Assembly (NCBI RefSeq): GCF_018917935.1
Contig: NZ_JAHLPN010000004.1
Coordinates: forward strand, 78,229-142,228
DNA: 64,000 nt
DNA from: Kineothrix sp. MSJ-39
GTDB taxonomy: Bacteria > Bacillota > Clostridia > Lachnospirales > Lachnospiraceae
Reading direction: 5' to 3'
Below the pieces are notes generated by a model. The model saw nothing but the letters and a program-made list of their open reading frames with translations. It searched no databases and was not told the origin of the DNA. Position numbers and translations under genes: made by a program. This document shows, piece after piece, positions 51,946 to 61,874 of this stretch. Within the stretch, counting starts at the first letter, position 1; each line of letters begins with the position of its first letter.

Positions 51946-53319
51946 TTATACCTGGAAGTTCAGTTTGTTACCGCCCATCCGCATCATTTCAATCTGCAGT
52001 TTTTCTGCCTGTGTCATTTCTTCTTCATAAACTTCCTCTTCCGGAAGCTCATCCAGATTCAAAAGTCTTCTGGCAGGCTTTTTCTGTGCCTTTGCACGTT
52101 CCTGCTGCTCACCGTTCTGATCCAGATTCTGTTCCAGCTGATGGCTGTGCTCTGTGATCTCGATGGCATCTACCTTCATGCCCTGTGCTTCCAGCGATTC
52201 CTTCAGTACAGCTACCTGACTCTCCAGCGCTGCTCTGACCGACTCATCCTGTGCATACAGCTGTGCGCTGATCACACCGCCTTTTGAGGACACATGCAGA
52301 TTCACACTGCCAAGGCTTGCAGGATTTAATTCGATTTCCATTGAAGTGAGCTTTTCGCTCGAATGGATCTTCACATAATCAGCGATCTGATCAATGATCT
52401 CCTGTGTTCTCTGCAGGTCAAACCGCTCTGTCGGCTGTTCTGCCGCTGCTGCACTACCCTGCGTCTGCTGCAGATTTTCTGCCGGCTTTTGCATATCCTG
52501 CATCTGCTGCTGCATATCACTGTCTTCCTGCTTCATTGTCTCGCGTAGCTGCTCTGTCTCTGTTTCCGTGGAAACGACCGTCTGTACTTCCTGATCGCCT
52601 GTGCTTTCCTGCTGCACATCACTTACCGGCGCCGCCAGTTCCTGTTCTACCATAACAACCGGTTCTTCCGGCTTCTTTACACTCTCCTGCAGAAGTGCTG
52701 TCAACCGGTCTTTGTCCATGCCCAGATCATCTGCGAGTTCTTCGATCGTCTGCTCTACCGCATTTGTCAGATCACTTACCTGCGTATAAAGCGCTTCATC
52801 CGTCAGAACCGCCATCTGATCCGCACCTGTCAGCTCTGTCAGCAGTGCTGCCATATTCTGTGTGAGATCTTCCATAGAGATCCCAAGCGCATCCATCGCC
52901 TGCAGGACATCTTCCTGCGAAACACCAAGCTGTTCTGTGATCTGCTGCATGATCTGCTGCATCACATCTGAAAGCAGTACCGCATCCGGTTCTCCGTTAT
53001 CGTCTTCCTGCTTCGGTTCTTCCGCATCAGCCGCTTCCGTCTGCTGTACCTGTTCCGTTTTCTCAGGCTTCTGTACTTCCTGTGTATCCGGCTCTTTGGC
53101 TGCATCTGTCTGCTGATTGTCAGCCTGCTGCGTATCTGTCTGCTTTGGCTGTTCTTTTGTCGTCTGCGCTGTCTGCTGCACGCCTTCTGCCTGGCTTTGC
53201 ACGGTCGGTGCCGTCTGTCTGAGCATATCCGAAAAGCTTTGTTCCGTATTCTGCTGCGTCTTCGGCGCATTCACCTGATAGGTCGTACCGGTCAAATTAC
53301 TGATCGCATTACTTGTCAT
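51946..53319 (-). CDS. fliK: Flagellar hook-length control protein FliK
   Basis: The 457-residue protein has a long Gln/Glu/Thr/Pro-rich N-terminal part (about 1-330), as expected for a molecular ruler, and a C-terminal Flg_hook domain with SMEIELNPASLGSVNLHVSS, GGVISAQLYAQDESVRAALE and LKESLEAQGMKVDAIEI. It stops hook growth and triggers the FlhB specificity switch. The domain call rests on the C-terminus only, because the N-terminus is low complexity. Confidence 0.9.
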   Translation of the reverse strand: MTSNAISNLTGTTYQVNAPKTQQNTEQSFSDMLRQTAPTVQSQAEGVQQTAQTTKEQPKQTDTQQADNQQTDAAKEPDTQEVQKPEKTEQVQQTEAADAEEPKQEDDNGEPDAVLLSDVMQQIMQQITEQLGVSQEDVLQAMDALGISMEDLTQNMAALLTELTGADQMAVLTDEALYTQVSDLTNAVEQTIEELADDLGMDKDRLTALLQESVKKPEEPVVMVEQELAAPVSDVQQESTGDQEVQTVVSTETETEQLRETMKQEDSDMQQQMQDMQKPAENLQQTQGSAAAAEQPTERFDLQRTQEIIDQIADYVKIHSSEKLTSMEIELNPASLGSVNLHVSSKGGVISAQLYAQDESVRAALESQVAVLKESLEAQGMKVDAIEITEHSHQLEQNLDQNGEQQERAKAQKKPARRLLNLDELPEEEVYEEEMTQAEKLQIEMMRMGGNKLNFQV

Positions 53320-53404
53320 ATGGCTCCTCCTTTCCTTCCGATATTTGTGAGCTCTGCACAGATGCAGAACTCTATTATTTATATCGGCCGGTCAGGCATA
53401 AATA

Positions 53405-54274
53405 TTAGCTTTCCGGATCCATTATTTTTGTGACACGTGCAGCCACAGCCGCGTCCATCACACCCAGGATCTTTCCTCTGTCATCCGCTGACATCACCCC
53501 GAGGATCCGGGCAACCAGTTCCAGATTGTCTGTCATGGATTCAAAGATCGCCGCTGCTTCCTTTGGCTTCATTGCGGAATATGCCGCTGCATAATCCTGT
53601 ATTTCCTGTGTTTCCTGTTGTTTTGTGACAACCTCTTTGTAAAGCGCCTCCGCTGTCGTCGGATCCATGGACTCATAATACTTGGCATATTCATCCGCAC
53701 CCGGTCCTTTTTCCGCATAGACAACTTCCTGATAAAACTCATTTTTAATCTTCTGGAATTCCAGCTGGTTATCTTCAAACGTTTTCAGTCTTTCGATCTC
53801 CGCCTGCATCTGCGCAATTGTTGTTTCATCCGTCTGCGATTCCGCTGTCGCGGCGGAAAGCTGCAGCTCCAATGTCTTGATCTGATCGACCGCTTCCTGC
53901 AGAGAACTGTATCCTTCATAGCCGCTTTCATCCGCGGTAGATTCCGATGCCGGCAGGATCTTATTGACAACCGGTACATTTCTCAGAATCGGTGTCATCA
54001 CATTACTGCCGAAACCACCCACATCCAGCTTGATCAGAAGTCCGAGGATCAGAAGCCAGATCGCTACAATCACAATCGTGATCAGCACGACCGATGCGGG
54101 ATTTCCTTCCGCATCATCATCCAGCTGTGCTTCTTCGAGTGCAATCTCCTTTGCCCGCGCCCTTGCTTCTTTCCGCTGCTTCTTCTGTTCCTGTTTTAAT
54201 TTATTTTTTTCATCCTTCAGCCTCTTTTTATCTGCTTTCAGATCTGTTGCCTGCTGTTTCTCCGTATCTGCCAT
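53405..54274 (-). CDS. MotE-like/MgtE-N-domain membrane protein
   Basis: The 289-residue protein has a Lys/Glu/Gln-rich cytoplasmic N-terminus, a membrane helix (VVLITIVIVAIWLLILGLLI, about residues 62-83), a coiled coil (about 120-180) and a C-terminal MgtE-N-like helical repeat (AYSAMKPKEAAAIFESMTDN, RILGVMSADDRGKILGVM). Firmicutes carry such a gene between fliJ and fliK; the MotE proteins of other bacteria with this architecture chaperone the stator MotC. Its exact function here is unproven. It starts 4 nt after fliJ ends. Confidence 0.82.
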   Translation of the reverse strand: MADTEKQQATDLKADKKRLKDEKNKLKQEQKKQRKEARARAKEIALEEAQLDDDAEGNPASVVLITIVIVAIWLLILGLLIKLDVGGFGSNVMTPILRNVPVVNKILPASESTADESGYEGYSSLQEAVDQIKTLELQLSAATAESQTDETTIAQMQAEIERLKTFEDNQLEFQKIKNEFYQEVVYAEKGPGADEYAKYYESMDPTTAEALYKEVVTKQQETQEIQDYAAAYSAMKPKEAAAIFESMTDNLELVARILGVMSADDRGKILGVMDAAVAARVTKIMDPES

Positions 54275-54278
54275 CTTG

Positions 54279-54743
54279 TCACCTGCTCTCTTCCTTCTTT
54301 GCCCTCTGTCCGTATGTATAGCTTGTCAGCTGGTCGATCTGTTTGCCTTCTTCTGCCTTTTCTTCCTGCAGAAAAGCTTCAAATGCCTTATCCCGCAAAA
54401 CCTCCTGCGTCTTTCGCTCCTGCATCAGGTCTGTCATTGCCTTTCTTTTTTCTTCCACCTTCTGCTCTGCCCGGTGGATGGCAAGCGCCTGCTGTTTCAT
54501 TTTCTCCTTCATCAGGGAAACCGAAAGGCTGTTATCCTCAATATCCCGGATACTGAGGCTGTCCTTCTGCCGGAGTCTTCTGCCTTCCTCCTGCAGTGCT
54601 GCATTTTCCTTCAGCATCGCAGAAAGCCGCTCCTGTTCTTCCAGAAGCTCCATATTGGCAGTTGCAAATTCATTTTTTGCCTGCATCTCCAGCTTTTCTT
54701 TGATATTTAATATATTCTGCATCCGATACCGGAATTTTGCCAT
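54279..54743 (-). CDS. fliJ: Flagellar export chaperone FliJ
   Basis: The 154-residue, almost all-helical coiled-coil protein begins MAKFRYRMQNILNIKEKLEM, the usual FliJ start, and continues as a Glu/Gln/Lys-rich coiled coil. FliJ links the FliI ATPase to FlhA and substrate chaperones. It follows fliI by 18 nt. Confidence 0.9.
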   Translation of the reverse strand: MAKFRYRMQNILNIKEKLEMQAKNEFATANMELLEEQERLSAMLKENAALQEEGRRLRQKDSLSIRDIEDNSLSVSLMKEKMKQQALAIHRAEQKVEEKRKAMTDLMQERKTQEVLRDKAFEAFLQEEKAEEGKQIDQLTSYTYGQRAKKEESR

Positions 54744-54761
54744 TGCTTATTCCTCTGCCTG

Positions 54762-56084
54762 TCAAGACTCAAATATCTGCTCCAGCATATTGACTTCTTC
54801 TTCAAATTCAAACTTTTCATCCGTCTGCTGCATGACATAATCATTTACTGCGCCGATCTTTTCGATCGCATAATCGATATCGGGATTACTGCCTTTCTTA
54901 TAAGCGCCGATATTGATCAGATCCTCCGCCTCATGATAAGTCGCCATGACATTTTTCAGTTTTCCTGCTGCCTGTTTGTGCTCCTTTGCCGCAATCTGGC
55001 TCATGCAACGGGAAATACTCTGCAATATATCAATCGCCGGATAATGGTTTTTATGTGCCAGCTTCCGGTCCAGCATAATATGCCCATCCAGAATACTTCT
55101 TGCCGTATCCGTGATCGGTTCATTAAAATCATCACCGTCCACCAAAACGGTATACAGCCCCGTGATCGAGCCTTTGCCGGAACGTCCCGCACGCTCTAAG
55201 AGCTTCGGCATTTCCGAATATACACTCGGCGGATAGCCTCTTGTTACAGGCGGCTCTCCGCTTGCCAGTCCGATCTCACGCTGCGCCATACTGAAACGGG
55301 TCAGGGAATCCATCATCAGAAGGACATCCTTTCCCTGATCGCGGAAATACTCTGCGATTGCTGTCGCGGTCTTGGCTGCTTTATTACGTTCCAGCGCCGG
55401 TTTGTCGGAAGTTGCCACAACAACGACCGAACGCCGCATACCCTCTTCGCCAAGATCCCGTTCTATAAATTCCCGCACCTCTCTGCCTCGTTCGCCGATC
55501 AGTGCGATCACATTGATATCTGCCTTTGTATTGCGGGCAAACATACCCATTAAGGTAGATTTACCGACACCGGAGCCGGCAAAAATGCCGATACGCTGTC
55601 CTTTCCCGACTGTGATCAGTCCGTCTACCGCCTTTACGCCAAGCGGAAGCACGGTATCAATGATCTCTCTTGCCATCGGATCAGGCGGTGGTGCTTCTAC
55701 CGGATATTCCATGCCCTGTGGGAAACTGCCATCTGGCAGTCTGCCAAGACCATCCAGCGTCTTTCCCAGCAAAGATGGTCCTACATGCACCGTCAGCGGG
55801 CAGCCTTCGTTTTCCACGATACAGCCACCGCCGATGCCATCCGTTACTTCATAAGGCATGAGCAGTGTCAGTCCGTCCTTAAAACCGACTATCTCCGCAG
55901 AAATATACTCTCCGCTGCGTCCACTCTTATAAATGCGGCAAAGATCGCCCAATCTGGCATCCGGTCCTACCGATTCTATCGTCAGACCAACCACACCTGC
56001 GATCTTTCCAAGTCTTTTAAAATAAAGCTCATCCTTTAATTTATCATATTTCTCGACATTTATATTTGTATCTGACACACTCAT
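54762..56084 (-). CDS. fliI: Flagellum-specific ATPase FliI
   Basis: The 440-residue type III secretion ATPase has Walker [21 protein letters not shown], the catalytic [20 protein letters not shown], Walker [21 protein letters not shown], and the [20 protein letters not shown] loop. It energises substrate loading at the export gate. It overlaps the end of fliH by 4 nt. Confidence 0.97.
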   Translation of the reverse strand: MSVSDTNINVEKYDKLKDELYFKRLGKIAGVVGLTIESVGPDARLGDLCRIYKSGRSGEYISAEIVGFKDGLTLLMPYEVTDGIGGGCIVENEGCPLTVHVGPSLLGKTLDGLGRLPDGSFPQGMEYPVEAPPPDPMAREIIDTVLPLGVKAVDGLITVGKGQRIGIFAGSGVGKSTLMGMFARNTKADINVIALIGERGREVREFIERDLGEEGMRRSVVVVATSDKPALERNKAAKTATAIAEYFRDQGKDVLLMMDSLTRFSMAQREIGLASGEPPVTRGYPPSVYSEMPKLLERAGRSGKGSITGLYTVLVDGDDFNEPITDTARSILDGHIMLDRKLAHKNHYPAIDILQSISRCMSQIAAKEHKQAAGKLKNVMATYHEAEDLINIGAYKKGSNPDIDYAIEKIGAVNDYVMQQTDEKFEFEEEVNMLEQIFES

Positions 56085-56965
56085 TGCTCCTTTGCTCCCG
56101 AATAGGATAACAAAAGCAGCTTTCGCTTCAACTCTGAGAGCTGCACAGAAAGACTGCAGTCATAAATACCATCCGGTGTTTCGATCAGGCACTCATTTTT
56201 CCCCAGTGTCCGGTCTTCCACAAATTCAAGCATGGATGGTTTGACACCGCCATCCTCGGCGATCTGTGCCTTTTGCATGCTGACAAACTGATAATCCTGC
56301 TCGGATACATGGATCAGATAAGTATCTGTGTTCTCCAGTGCATGCAAGGTATTGCTGATCAGATGAAATATCACATTTCTGTATTCTGACAGATCTACTG
56401 CAAAAATATGGTCGTAAATATCTGTCAGTTTATCTACCAGATACGGTTCCATATTGCTCAGCTTTTCCTGATAACTCTGTTCCAGGGCTGCTTCTTTTTC
56501 AGAAAGCTCTGCCATTTTAGCCCTGACTTCCTGTGCAGCCTTTTCGCTTCCTTCGCTGTACCCCTGTGTATAGCCCTGCTGCTGTGCCTGCTCCAGAGCC
56601 ATATTGGCTTCCGCCTGACTCTGCGCCTGCGCATCTGCAATGATCTGCTGTGCCTGCGCATTCGCATCCGCAATGATCTGCTCTGCGCGGCTGTTTGCCT
56701 GCTCGATCAGTTTTGTTGCATTTTCATCCAGTGAGCTTTCTATCAGCTGCGCATCCGATTGTCCGTCCTGCTCTGCTGCAGCCGTCTCCTCGTTTTCCGC
56801 ATCCTCCATGTAGGCTTCTTCTTCCTCCATGACTGCTTCCGGATAAGAAGGTGTTTTCCGAAGAGCTTCCAGCCTTTGGGAAATCCTGTCGTTGGAATTG
56901 ATCACACGGACATCTCCCTGATCCAGCTTGACAAATCCCGCTTTAAACAAACTCTGACTAGACAA
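56081..56965 (-). CDS. fliH: FliH-like export ATPase regulator, TTG start
   Basis: The coding frame extends upstream into fliG without an ATG near the expected beginning. The best start is TTG at 56965 (294 residues, [20 protein letters not shown]), with GGAG nine nt upstream and an 8-nt overlap with the fliG stop. The protein has an acidic middle part, a Gln/Ala-rich coiled coil ([20 protein letters not shown]), and a C-terminal domain like the FliH/V-ATPase-E type ([20 protein letters not shown]). It regulates FliI. Confidence 0.85.
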   Translation of the reverse strand: MSSQSLFKAGFVKLDQGDVRVINSNDRISQRLEALRKTPSYPEAVMEEEEAYMEDAENEETAAAEQDGQSDAQLIESSLDENATKLIEQANSRAEQIIADANAQAQQIIADAQAQSQAEANMALEQAQQQGYTQGYSEGSEKAAQEVRAKMAELSEKEAALEQSYQEKLSNMEPYLVDKLTDIYDHIFAVDLSEYRNVIFHLISNTLHALENTDTYLIHVSEQDYQFVSMQKAQIAEDGGVKPSMLEFVEDRTLGKNECLIETPDGIYDCSLSVQLSELKRKLLLLSYSGAKEQ

Positions 56966-57974
56966 TGATCTCGTCACCTCCGCCTCTGGAAATAACGATC
57001 TCAGCAGAATCCTCCAGCTTTCTGATAATATTGACGATCTTCTGCTGTGCTTCTTCCACATCCTTCATTCTGACAGGTCCCATGAAATCCATATCTTCTT
57101 TGATCATGGAAGCCAGACGCTTGGACAGGTTGTTGAAGATCGCATTCTGTACCTGCTCGTTTGCACCCTTTAAGGCGATCGCCAGATCAGAATTATCCAC
57201 ATCACGCAGTACTCTCTGGATTGCACGGTCATCAAGCAGCAAAATATCCTCGAAGACGAACATCTTCTTGCGGATCTCGTCTGCCAGCTCCGGCTCTTCG
57301 ATCTCCAGAGATTCCATGATATGCTTCTCTGTTCCTCTGTCTACTGTATTTAAGATCTCGACAACCGCATCGACACCGCCGATCACGTTGTACTCCTGGT
57401 TGACAAGTGATGCCAGCTTTGTCTCCAGCACACGCTCTACCTCTTTGATGACATCCGGGCTTGTTCTGTCCATTGTCGCGATACGCATTGCCACATCCGC
57501 CTGTCTGTCCGGCGGAAGCGCGGAAATGATCTGTGCTGCCTGTCCTGCCGGCAGATAAGAAAGAATAAGTGCGATCGTCTGCGGATGTTCGTCCTGAATA
57601 AAGTTCAGAAGCTGTGAAGCATCTGCCTTTCTGACAAATTCAAACGGTTTTACCTGCAGTGATGCAGTCAGTCTGCCGATGACTTCCATCGCCTTATCCG
57701 CACCAAGTGCGCTTTCCAGAAGCTCTTTGGCATAACCGATACCGCCTTCTGCGATATACTGCTGTGCCAGACAGATCTCGTAGAACTCCTTGATCACTTC
57801 ATCTTTTGTCTGTGTTGTAATACTTTTTGTATTGGCAATCTCCAGCGTCAGCTCCTCGATCTCCTCTTCCTTCAGATGCTTGAAGATCTGAGAAGATTTT
57901 TCAGGGCCGAGTGCGATCAGAAGGATTGCTGCCTTCTGTACGCCGCTGATCTCCGAATCTCCATATTTACTCAC
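56958..57974 (-). CDS. fliG: Flagellar motor switch protein FliG
   Basis: The 338-residue FliG starts GVQKAAILLIALGPEKSSQI and has the middle motif LNFIQDEHPQTIALILSYLP, the MFVFEDILLLDDRAIQRVLR segment and the C-terminal charged torque helix (NNLSKRLASMIKEDMDFMGP, VRMKDVEEAQQKIVNIIRKL). It connects the FliF ring to the C-ring and contacts MotA. Its ATG is 3 nt after fliF ends. Confidence 0.97.
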   Translation of the reverse strand: MSKYGDSEISGVQKAAILLIALGPEKSSQIFKHLKEEEIEELTLEIANTKSITTQTKDEVIKEFYEICLAQQYIAEGGIGYAKELLESALGADKAMEVIGRLTASLQVKPFEFVRKADASQLLNFIQDEHPQTIALILSYLPAGQAAQIISALPPDRQADVAMRIATMDRTSPDVIKEVERVLETKLASLVNQEYNVIGGVDAVVEILNTVDRGTEKHIMESLEIEEPELADEIRKKMFVFEDILLLDDRAIQRVLRDVDNSDLAIALKGANEQVQNAIFNNLSKRLASMIKEDMDFMGPVRMKDVEEAQQKIVNIIRKLEDSAEIVISRGGGDEIIV

Positions 57975-57977
57975 GGG

Positions 57978-59576
57978 CTACCCCCAGTCTTCCGTCAGCC
58001 AGTTGCGCAGAAGATTTGCAACCGCTTCCGGATTCTCATCCACAAATTTTTCAATGAGCTTACGTTCCTCCGACTTGGATTCCAGCTCAATATCTTCCAG
58101 TTCTTCCTGCGGTGTTGATTGCAGCAGAGATTCCACTGCAAGCTCCTCTTCCTGCTGATCCGCTTTCTGCGCACGCATACTCCGGATCACCACGAACGCA
58201 AGCACTGCCAGAATCGCAATGATCAATATCACCTGTACGATATCCGTTGCTTTTACCGTAGAACCTTCTTTATCAATAAATACAGGCACATCATAAGCTA
58301 CGATCGCAATATTCGCAGTTGGAATACCTGTTGCATTGCTTACGATACTGTATACATCGTCATCAACCGTCAGCTTTGTCTGCTCTCCGTTTGCCGCCTT
58401 ATATTCATCCCATGTCATATTGGTCAGAAGTCCCTGACTTTGAATATCCTCTTCTCTGTAGATATGCAGCTTTTTCGCCGTTACGGATACGGAAGAACTG
58501 TCATACTGGATCAGTCCCGCCGGAATATTCTGTTCTGTGATCTTTTCATCCGGCAGATACTTTCTGGATTCCTCCGTTACTGTCTCGGAGCTGTTGCTGC
58601 CATCCTCGATCACATAAGTGCCGTCCTGATCGTTGGATGTCGTACCTGGTGTACCTGCCACGCCATTGGTTGCTTCTGAATTGTAAGTATCCTCAGAAGC
58701 AAGCATACCCTGTGTCTGCCCGTCCGGTGCGGAATAATTATGCTCAGTCGTTTTATACGTTGAGAAATCCAGCGCCAGATTGCTGGCAACCTCGATATTG
58801 TCATACAGGTTCGTACCAAGCAGTACACTCTTTACTTCCTGCTTGACCATATTTTCCGCATCCTGCTTGACCGCAAACTGCGTGCTTGCATTGCCTGTGC
58901 CCTGCGCCTGCGTCTCGCCGGAATACAGAAGATTACCGAGCGAATCAATGATCGTCACATTATCTGTGCTGCTGTTGCCGAGTGATGTCGCGATCATATG
59001 CGCGATCGCAGATGCTTTATCACTTCCGAGCTCTCCGTTTAATTCCAGCACAACAGAAGCAGAAGAATCCGTATTCTGCTGGATCAGTGTACCGTCATTT
59101 TCAGGGATACTGAAAGTCACATGTGCCTTGTCGATGACATCGATCGTCTGCAGATCCTGCTCCATCATTTTCTGCTTGTACACAATGTAGCGTTTCTGCT
59201 TATCCGACTCTGTTGTGGAAAGTCCGCCGGAGGTCACATCATCGATCTGCGGAACCGCAGTCGAAATATCATTGGCTCCAAGCACCATACGCGCCTGAGA
59301 AGCCTGTCCGGACAGGACATAAATAGAAAGTGCATCATCTGATGTCTTATATGTAATACTATTGTCTGCTAAAAGTGCGGTTGCATCGGATGCGTCCTTT
59401 GCCGTTTCACAATTTGCAACCAGTGTATATTGCGGTCTTGTCAGAACATACGCCACAATAGAAACCGTCAAAAGCACACCTGCCAGCGCACAGACAAGAA
59501 TTGTCTTCTGCTTCGGGCTGAATTTGTTCCACCAGTCCAGAAGCTTCTTTGGAATCTGTTTTAATTTATCTGCCAT
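57978..59576 (-). CDS. fliF: Flagellar MS-ring protein FliF
   Basis: The 532-residue protein has an N-terminal membrane helix (KTILVCALAGVLLTVSIVAY), the ring-building motifs (YRMVLGANDIS-type LVLGAND; YIVYKQKMMEQDLQTIDVID; AHVTFSIPENDGTLIQQNTD), a Ser/Thr/Asn-rich variable insert (about 290-370), a second membrane helix (IVQVILIIAILAVLAFVVIR) and a C-terminal FliG-binding tail (KLIEKFVDENPEAVANLLRN, WLTED). It forms the MS ring. Confidence 0.96.
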   Translation of the reverse strand: MADKLKQIPKKLLDWWNKFSPKQKTILVCALAGVLLTVSIVAYVLTRPQYTLVANCETAKDASDATALLADNSITYKTSDDALSIYVLSGQASQARMVLGANDISTAVPQIDDVTSGGLSTTESDKQKRYIVYKQKMMEQDLQTIDVIDKAHVTFSIPENDGTLIQQNTDSSASVVLELNGELGSDKASAIAHMIATSLGNSSTDNVTIIDSLGNLLYSGETQAQGTGNASTQFAVKQDAENMVKQEVKSVLLGTNLYDNIEVASNLALDFSTYKTTEHNYSAPDGQTQGMLASEDTYNSEATNGVAGTPGTTSNDQDGTYVIEDGSNSSETVTEESRKYLPDEKITEQNIPAGLIQYDSSSVSVTAKKLHIYREEDIQSQGLLTNMTWDEYKAANGEQTKLTVDDDVYSIVSNATGIPTANIAIVAYDVPVFIDKEGSTVKATDIVQVILIIAILAVLAFVVIRSMRAQKADQQEEELAVESLLQSTPQEELEDIELESKSEERKLIEKFVDENPEAVANLLRNWLTEDWG

Positions 59577-59598
59577 TTTCGTCTCCTACTTCCCCATA

Positions 59599-59919
59599 TT
59601 AAATCTGAATATTCATGATGGTCCGGTAGGACTCCAGAAATTTATCCCTGATCGCTACTGTATAAGAGATCGCAGCAGATGCTTTTTGTAGTGCAATGGT
59701 AAGATCATGTGTATTTTCCGTTTCTCCCATCGCCAGCTTTACCTTTTCATCCTCTGCATCTGATATGTATGCATTTGCCTGTGTGATGTTATCCATGGCT
59801 GCGGATAAAAAGCCGCCGAATGCATCACTGCTTGTATCATTTACCTTTCCCGGATCTTCCGTCTGCAGGGCATTCTTGATCACACCGCTGCTGACATTAT
59901 ACAACGAAGTAATATCCAT
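59599..59919 (-). CDS. fliE: Flagellar hook-basal body adaptor FliE
   Basis: The 106-residue protein carries the conserved C-terminal motif DLTIALQKASAAISYTVAIR, DKFLESYRTIMNIQI, with KLAMGETENTHDL before it. FliE joins the MS ring to the rod. It follows flgC by 24 nt. Confidence 0.95.
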   Translation of the reverse strand: MDITSLYNVSSGVIKNALQTEDPGKVNDTSSDAFGGFLSAAMDNITQANAYISDAEDEKVKLAMGETENTHDLTIALQKASAAISYTVAIRDKFLESYRTIMNIQI

Positions 59920-59943
59920 TGTTATTCTCTCCCTTTACCAATC

Positions 59944-60387
59944 TTACTGTGCCATCTCCAGACCTTTGACAGCCATACTCTTGCTTGCGGAAAATGCAGT
60001 TGCATTTGCCTCATAAGAACGGCTGGCATCGATCAGATCTGTCATTTCCGTAATGACATTGACATTCGGATATGTCACATACCCGTTTTCATCCGCATCC
60101 GGATGGGAAGGATCGTATACCATCTTCATTTCTGTTTCGGTGTCTTCATATGTCTTTCCGACACGCACGCCTCCACCGATATAATCTCCCTTTGCCTTAG
60201 CCAGCGCAGAAGCAAATGTCCCATTTTTACCTTTTTCTTCAAATGTCACAAGCTTGCGGCGGTAAGGGGTTCCGTCTTCCGTTCTTGTGGTATCGATATT
60301 GGCTATATTTTCTGAGATCACATCCATCCGGTATCTCTCGGCTGTCAGACCGGATGCATTGATGCTGAAAGAATCAAATATACTCAT
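59944..60387 (-). CDS. flgC: Flagellar rod protein FlgC
   Basis: The 147-residue protein shows the rod motif MDVISENIANIDTTRTEDGT, PYRRKLVTFEEKG, the central DPSHPDADENGYVTYPNVNV loop and the C-terminal IDASRSYEANATAFSASKSM. It follows flgB by 14 nt. Confidence 0.96.
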   Translation of the reverse strand: MSIFDSFSINASGLTAERYRMDVISENIANIDTTRTEDGTPYRRKLVTFEEKGKNGTFASALAKAKGDYIGGGVRVGKTYEDTETEMKMVYDPSHPDADENGYVTYPNVNVITEMTDLIDASRSYEANATAFSASKSMAVKGLEMAQ

Positions 60388-60401
60388 AGCTGCCTCCTAC
60401 T

Positions 60402-60791
60402 CTACTGTGTCACTGCCTTGATCATGGAAAACTCATGATTGATACTGTCAACCAGCGCATTGTACTTGAGCTGGTTACGTGCCAGTGCTGCATTTTCTGT
60501 ATCGATATCTACGTTATTGCCATCCAGGCGATAAGAAAAACCGGAGCTGTCCGTGTAGCTGCGGATCCGCAGATCTGCCTTGCTTAGGTTTGCCACTTTC
60601 TCGTCCGTGGATCTGTATCGTGAATTGCTGATTGCCTCCTGCAGGCTGTCCTCAAACGCCACATCCTGCCTTTTATAGCCCGGTGTATTCACATTTGCAA
60701 TATTGTTGGAGATCGCTTCCTGTCGCATCCAGGACGCATCTGCCGCCTTATCCAGTACATTTACATAATCATATATATTGGAATTGATCAT
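60402..60791 (-). CDS. flgB: Flagellar rod protein FlgB
   Basis: The 129-residue proximal-rod protein begins MINSNIYDYVNVLDKAADAS, has SNNIANVNTPGYKRQDVAFE and ends LKYNALVDSINHEFSMIKAV. First gene of the flagellar locus. Its ATG lies 40 nt below a TATAAT box and has an ATGAGG-type site. Confidence 0.96.
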   Translation of the reverse strand: MINSNIYDYVNVLDKAADASWMRQEAISNNIANVNTPGYKRQDVAFEDSLQEAISNSRYRSTDEKVANLSKADLRIRSYTDSSGFSYRLDGNNVDIDTENAALARNQLKYNALVDSINHEFSMIKAVTQ

Positions 60792-60830
60792 TGAAACACC
60801 TCATTTCATCTAATAAGCCTACCTTATTCC

Positions 60831-60858
60831 ATTATAAATTAAAACGCAAAAAACACAA
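60831..60858 (-). promoter_or_regulatory. Promoter of the flgB operon (sigma-A type)
   Basis: On the minus strand TTGTGT (60853-60858) and TATAAT (60831-60836) are separated by 16 bp, about 40 nt before flgB and directly after the codY terminator. No CodY-box (AATTTTCWGAAAATT-like) or sigma-28 box could be recognised by eye. This suggests housekeeping control of the early flagellar genes. Confidence 0.65.
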
Positions 60859-60870
60859 GGATTTCTTAGC

Positions 60871-60925
60871 AAAAAAACAGGCCCGGAAACTGATCCTGCA
60901 TCACAAAATCCTTTTCCAAGCCCGA
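60871..60925 (-). terminator. Intrinsic terminator after codY
   Basis: On the minus strand GGGCTTGGAAA pairs with TTTCCGGGCCT (with G-U pairs) and the hairpin is followed by TTTTTTT, about 26 nt past the codY stop. It separates codY from the flagellar genes. Confidence 0.8.
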
Positions 60926-60951
60926 GAATTCCTTTTCTCTGTCTGTTTATT

Positions 60952-61731
60952 TTACATATTTTTCTTCACGCGGTCCAGTTCCTCATAAACCAGATCATTG
61001 ACAACCTTGATATACGTCCCCTTCATTCCCGAAGATCTGGATTCGATCACGCCTGCGCTCTCAAACTTCCGCAGCGCATTAACGATAACAGATCTTGTAA
61101 TGCCGATCCGGTCTGCGATCTTGCTTGCCACCAGAATGCCTTCCATGCCATGAAGCTCATCAAAAATATGGATGATTGCTTCCAGCTCGGACTGGGAAAG
61201 TGTGCTGAGTGCGGATTTCACAACCGCTCTCTTTCTGACCTCTTCGGCACTTTCCTCATTGACAGAACGGAGCATTTCCAGCCCGACTACCGTTGTCCCG
61301 TACTCACAGAGGATAATGTCATCGATCTCATATTCCTGCTGCTTCTTATAAATAAAAAGTGTACCCAGCCGCTCTCCCGCAATATCGATTGGAGAAAGGA
61401 GTGCTTTATACTGATGCGCCTTTTCGCCCTCATAACCGAGCGTTTCCAGATTGACATTTTCCTTTGTCGATAACACGCTTAAAAACCGCTCATTCAGAAG
61501 ACTGTCCACAAAGACGCCGACCTTGCTCTCAAACAGCTCGTCCAGTGTCTCGATCCCGTCCGTCTTCCCAACGCCAAGGATCTTGCCCTTCTTACTGATC
61601 ACCAGCACATTCGACTGCAGGATCTCTTTTAACACATTGCAGATATCATTAAATACGACCTTACTGGAATTGTTGTTGTGAAGTAACTTCCCGATCTTTC
61701 TGGTTTTATCTAATAACTGTACACTGCTCAT
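60952..61731 (-). CDS. codY: GTP- and branched-chain-amino-acid-sensing repressor CodY
   Basis: Start placed at the second ATG (MSSVQLLDKTRKIGKLLHNN, 259 residues, the Bacillus CodY length) because AGAGGG lies seven nt upstream; ATG 61737 would leave only one nt. It has the N-terminal GAF domain (about 1-155) and a C-terminal winged helix (VASKIADRIGITRSVIVNAL, RKFESAGVIESRSSGMKGTY). CodY senses GTP and Ile/Leu/Val and represses many stationary-phase genes, motility among them in some species. It lies between topA and flgB as in other Lachnospiraceae and Bacillus-like orders. Confidence 0.96.
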   Translation of the reverse strand: MSSVQLLDKTRKIGKLLHNNNSSKVVFNDICNVLKEILQSNVLVISKKGKILGVGKTDGIETLDELFESKVGVFVDSLLNERFLSVLSTKENVNLETLGYEGEKAHQYKALLSPIDIAGERLGTLFIYKKQQEYEIDDIILCEYGTTVVGLEMLRSVNEESAEEVRKRAVVKSALSTLSQSELEAIIHIFDELHGMEGILVASKIADRIGITRSVIVNALRKFESAGVIESRSSGMKGTYIKVVNDLVYEELDRVKKNM

Positions 61732-61830
61732 TTTCATTCCCTCTTGCTCTTATCTCATTCGCACCCGGATCATTCTGTCATACAGCATCTGCGCACATAA
61801 TATTCAGAATTTATATGTATAATAACACAA

Positions 61831-61861
61831 ATTGTCCGATTTTACAATAAAATCGGACAAT
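61831..61861 (-). terminator. Intrinsic terminator after topA
   Basis: ATTGTCCGATTTTA (61831-61844) is the exact complement of TAAAATCGGACAAT (61848-61861) around a 3-nt loop; on the minus strand TTTGTGTTATTATAC follows. It starts 13 nt past the topA stop. The codY promoter must lie in the AT-rich sequence just below it. Confidence 0.82.
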
Positions 61862-61874
61862 TCATCTCAAAATC

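Noticed and set aside
53405..54274. Magnesium transporter MgtE
   Set aside because: Only the small N-terminal helical repeat is shared; the transport domain is absent, and the position is in the flagellar locus.
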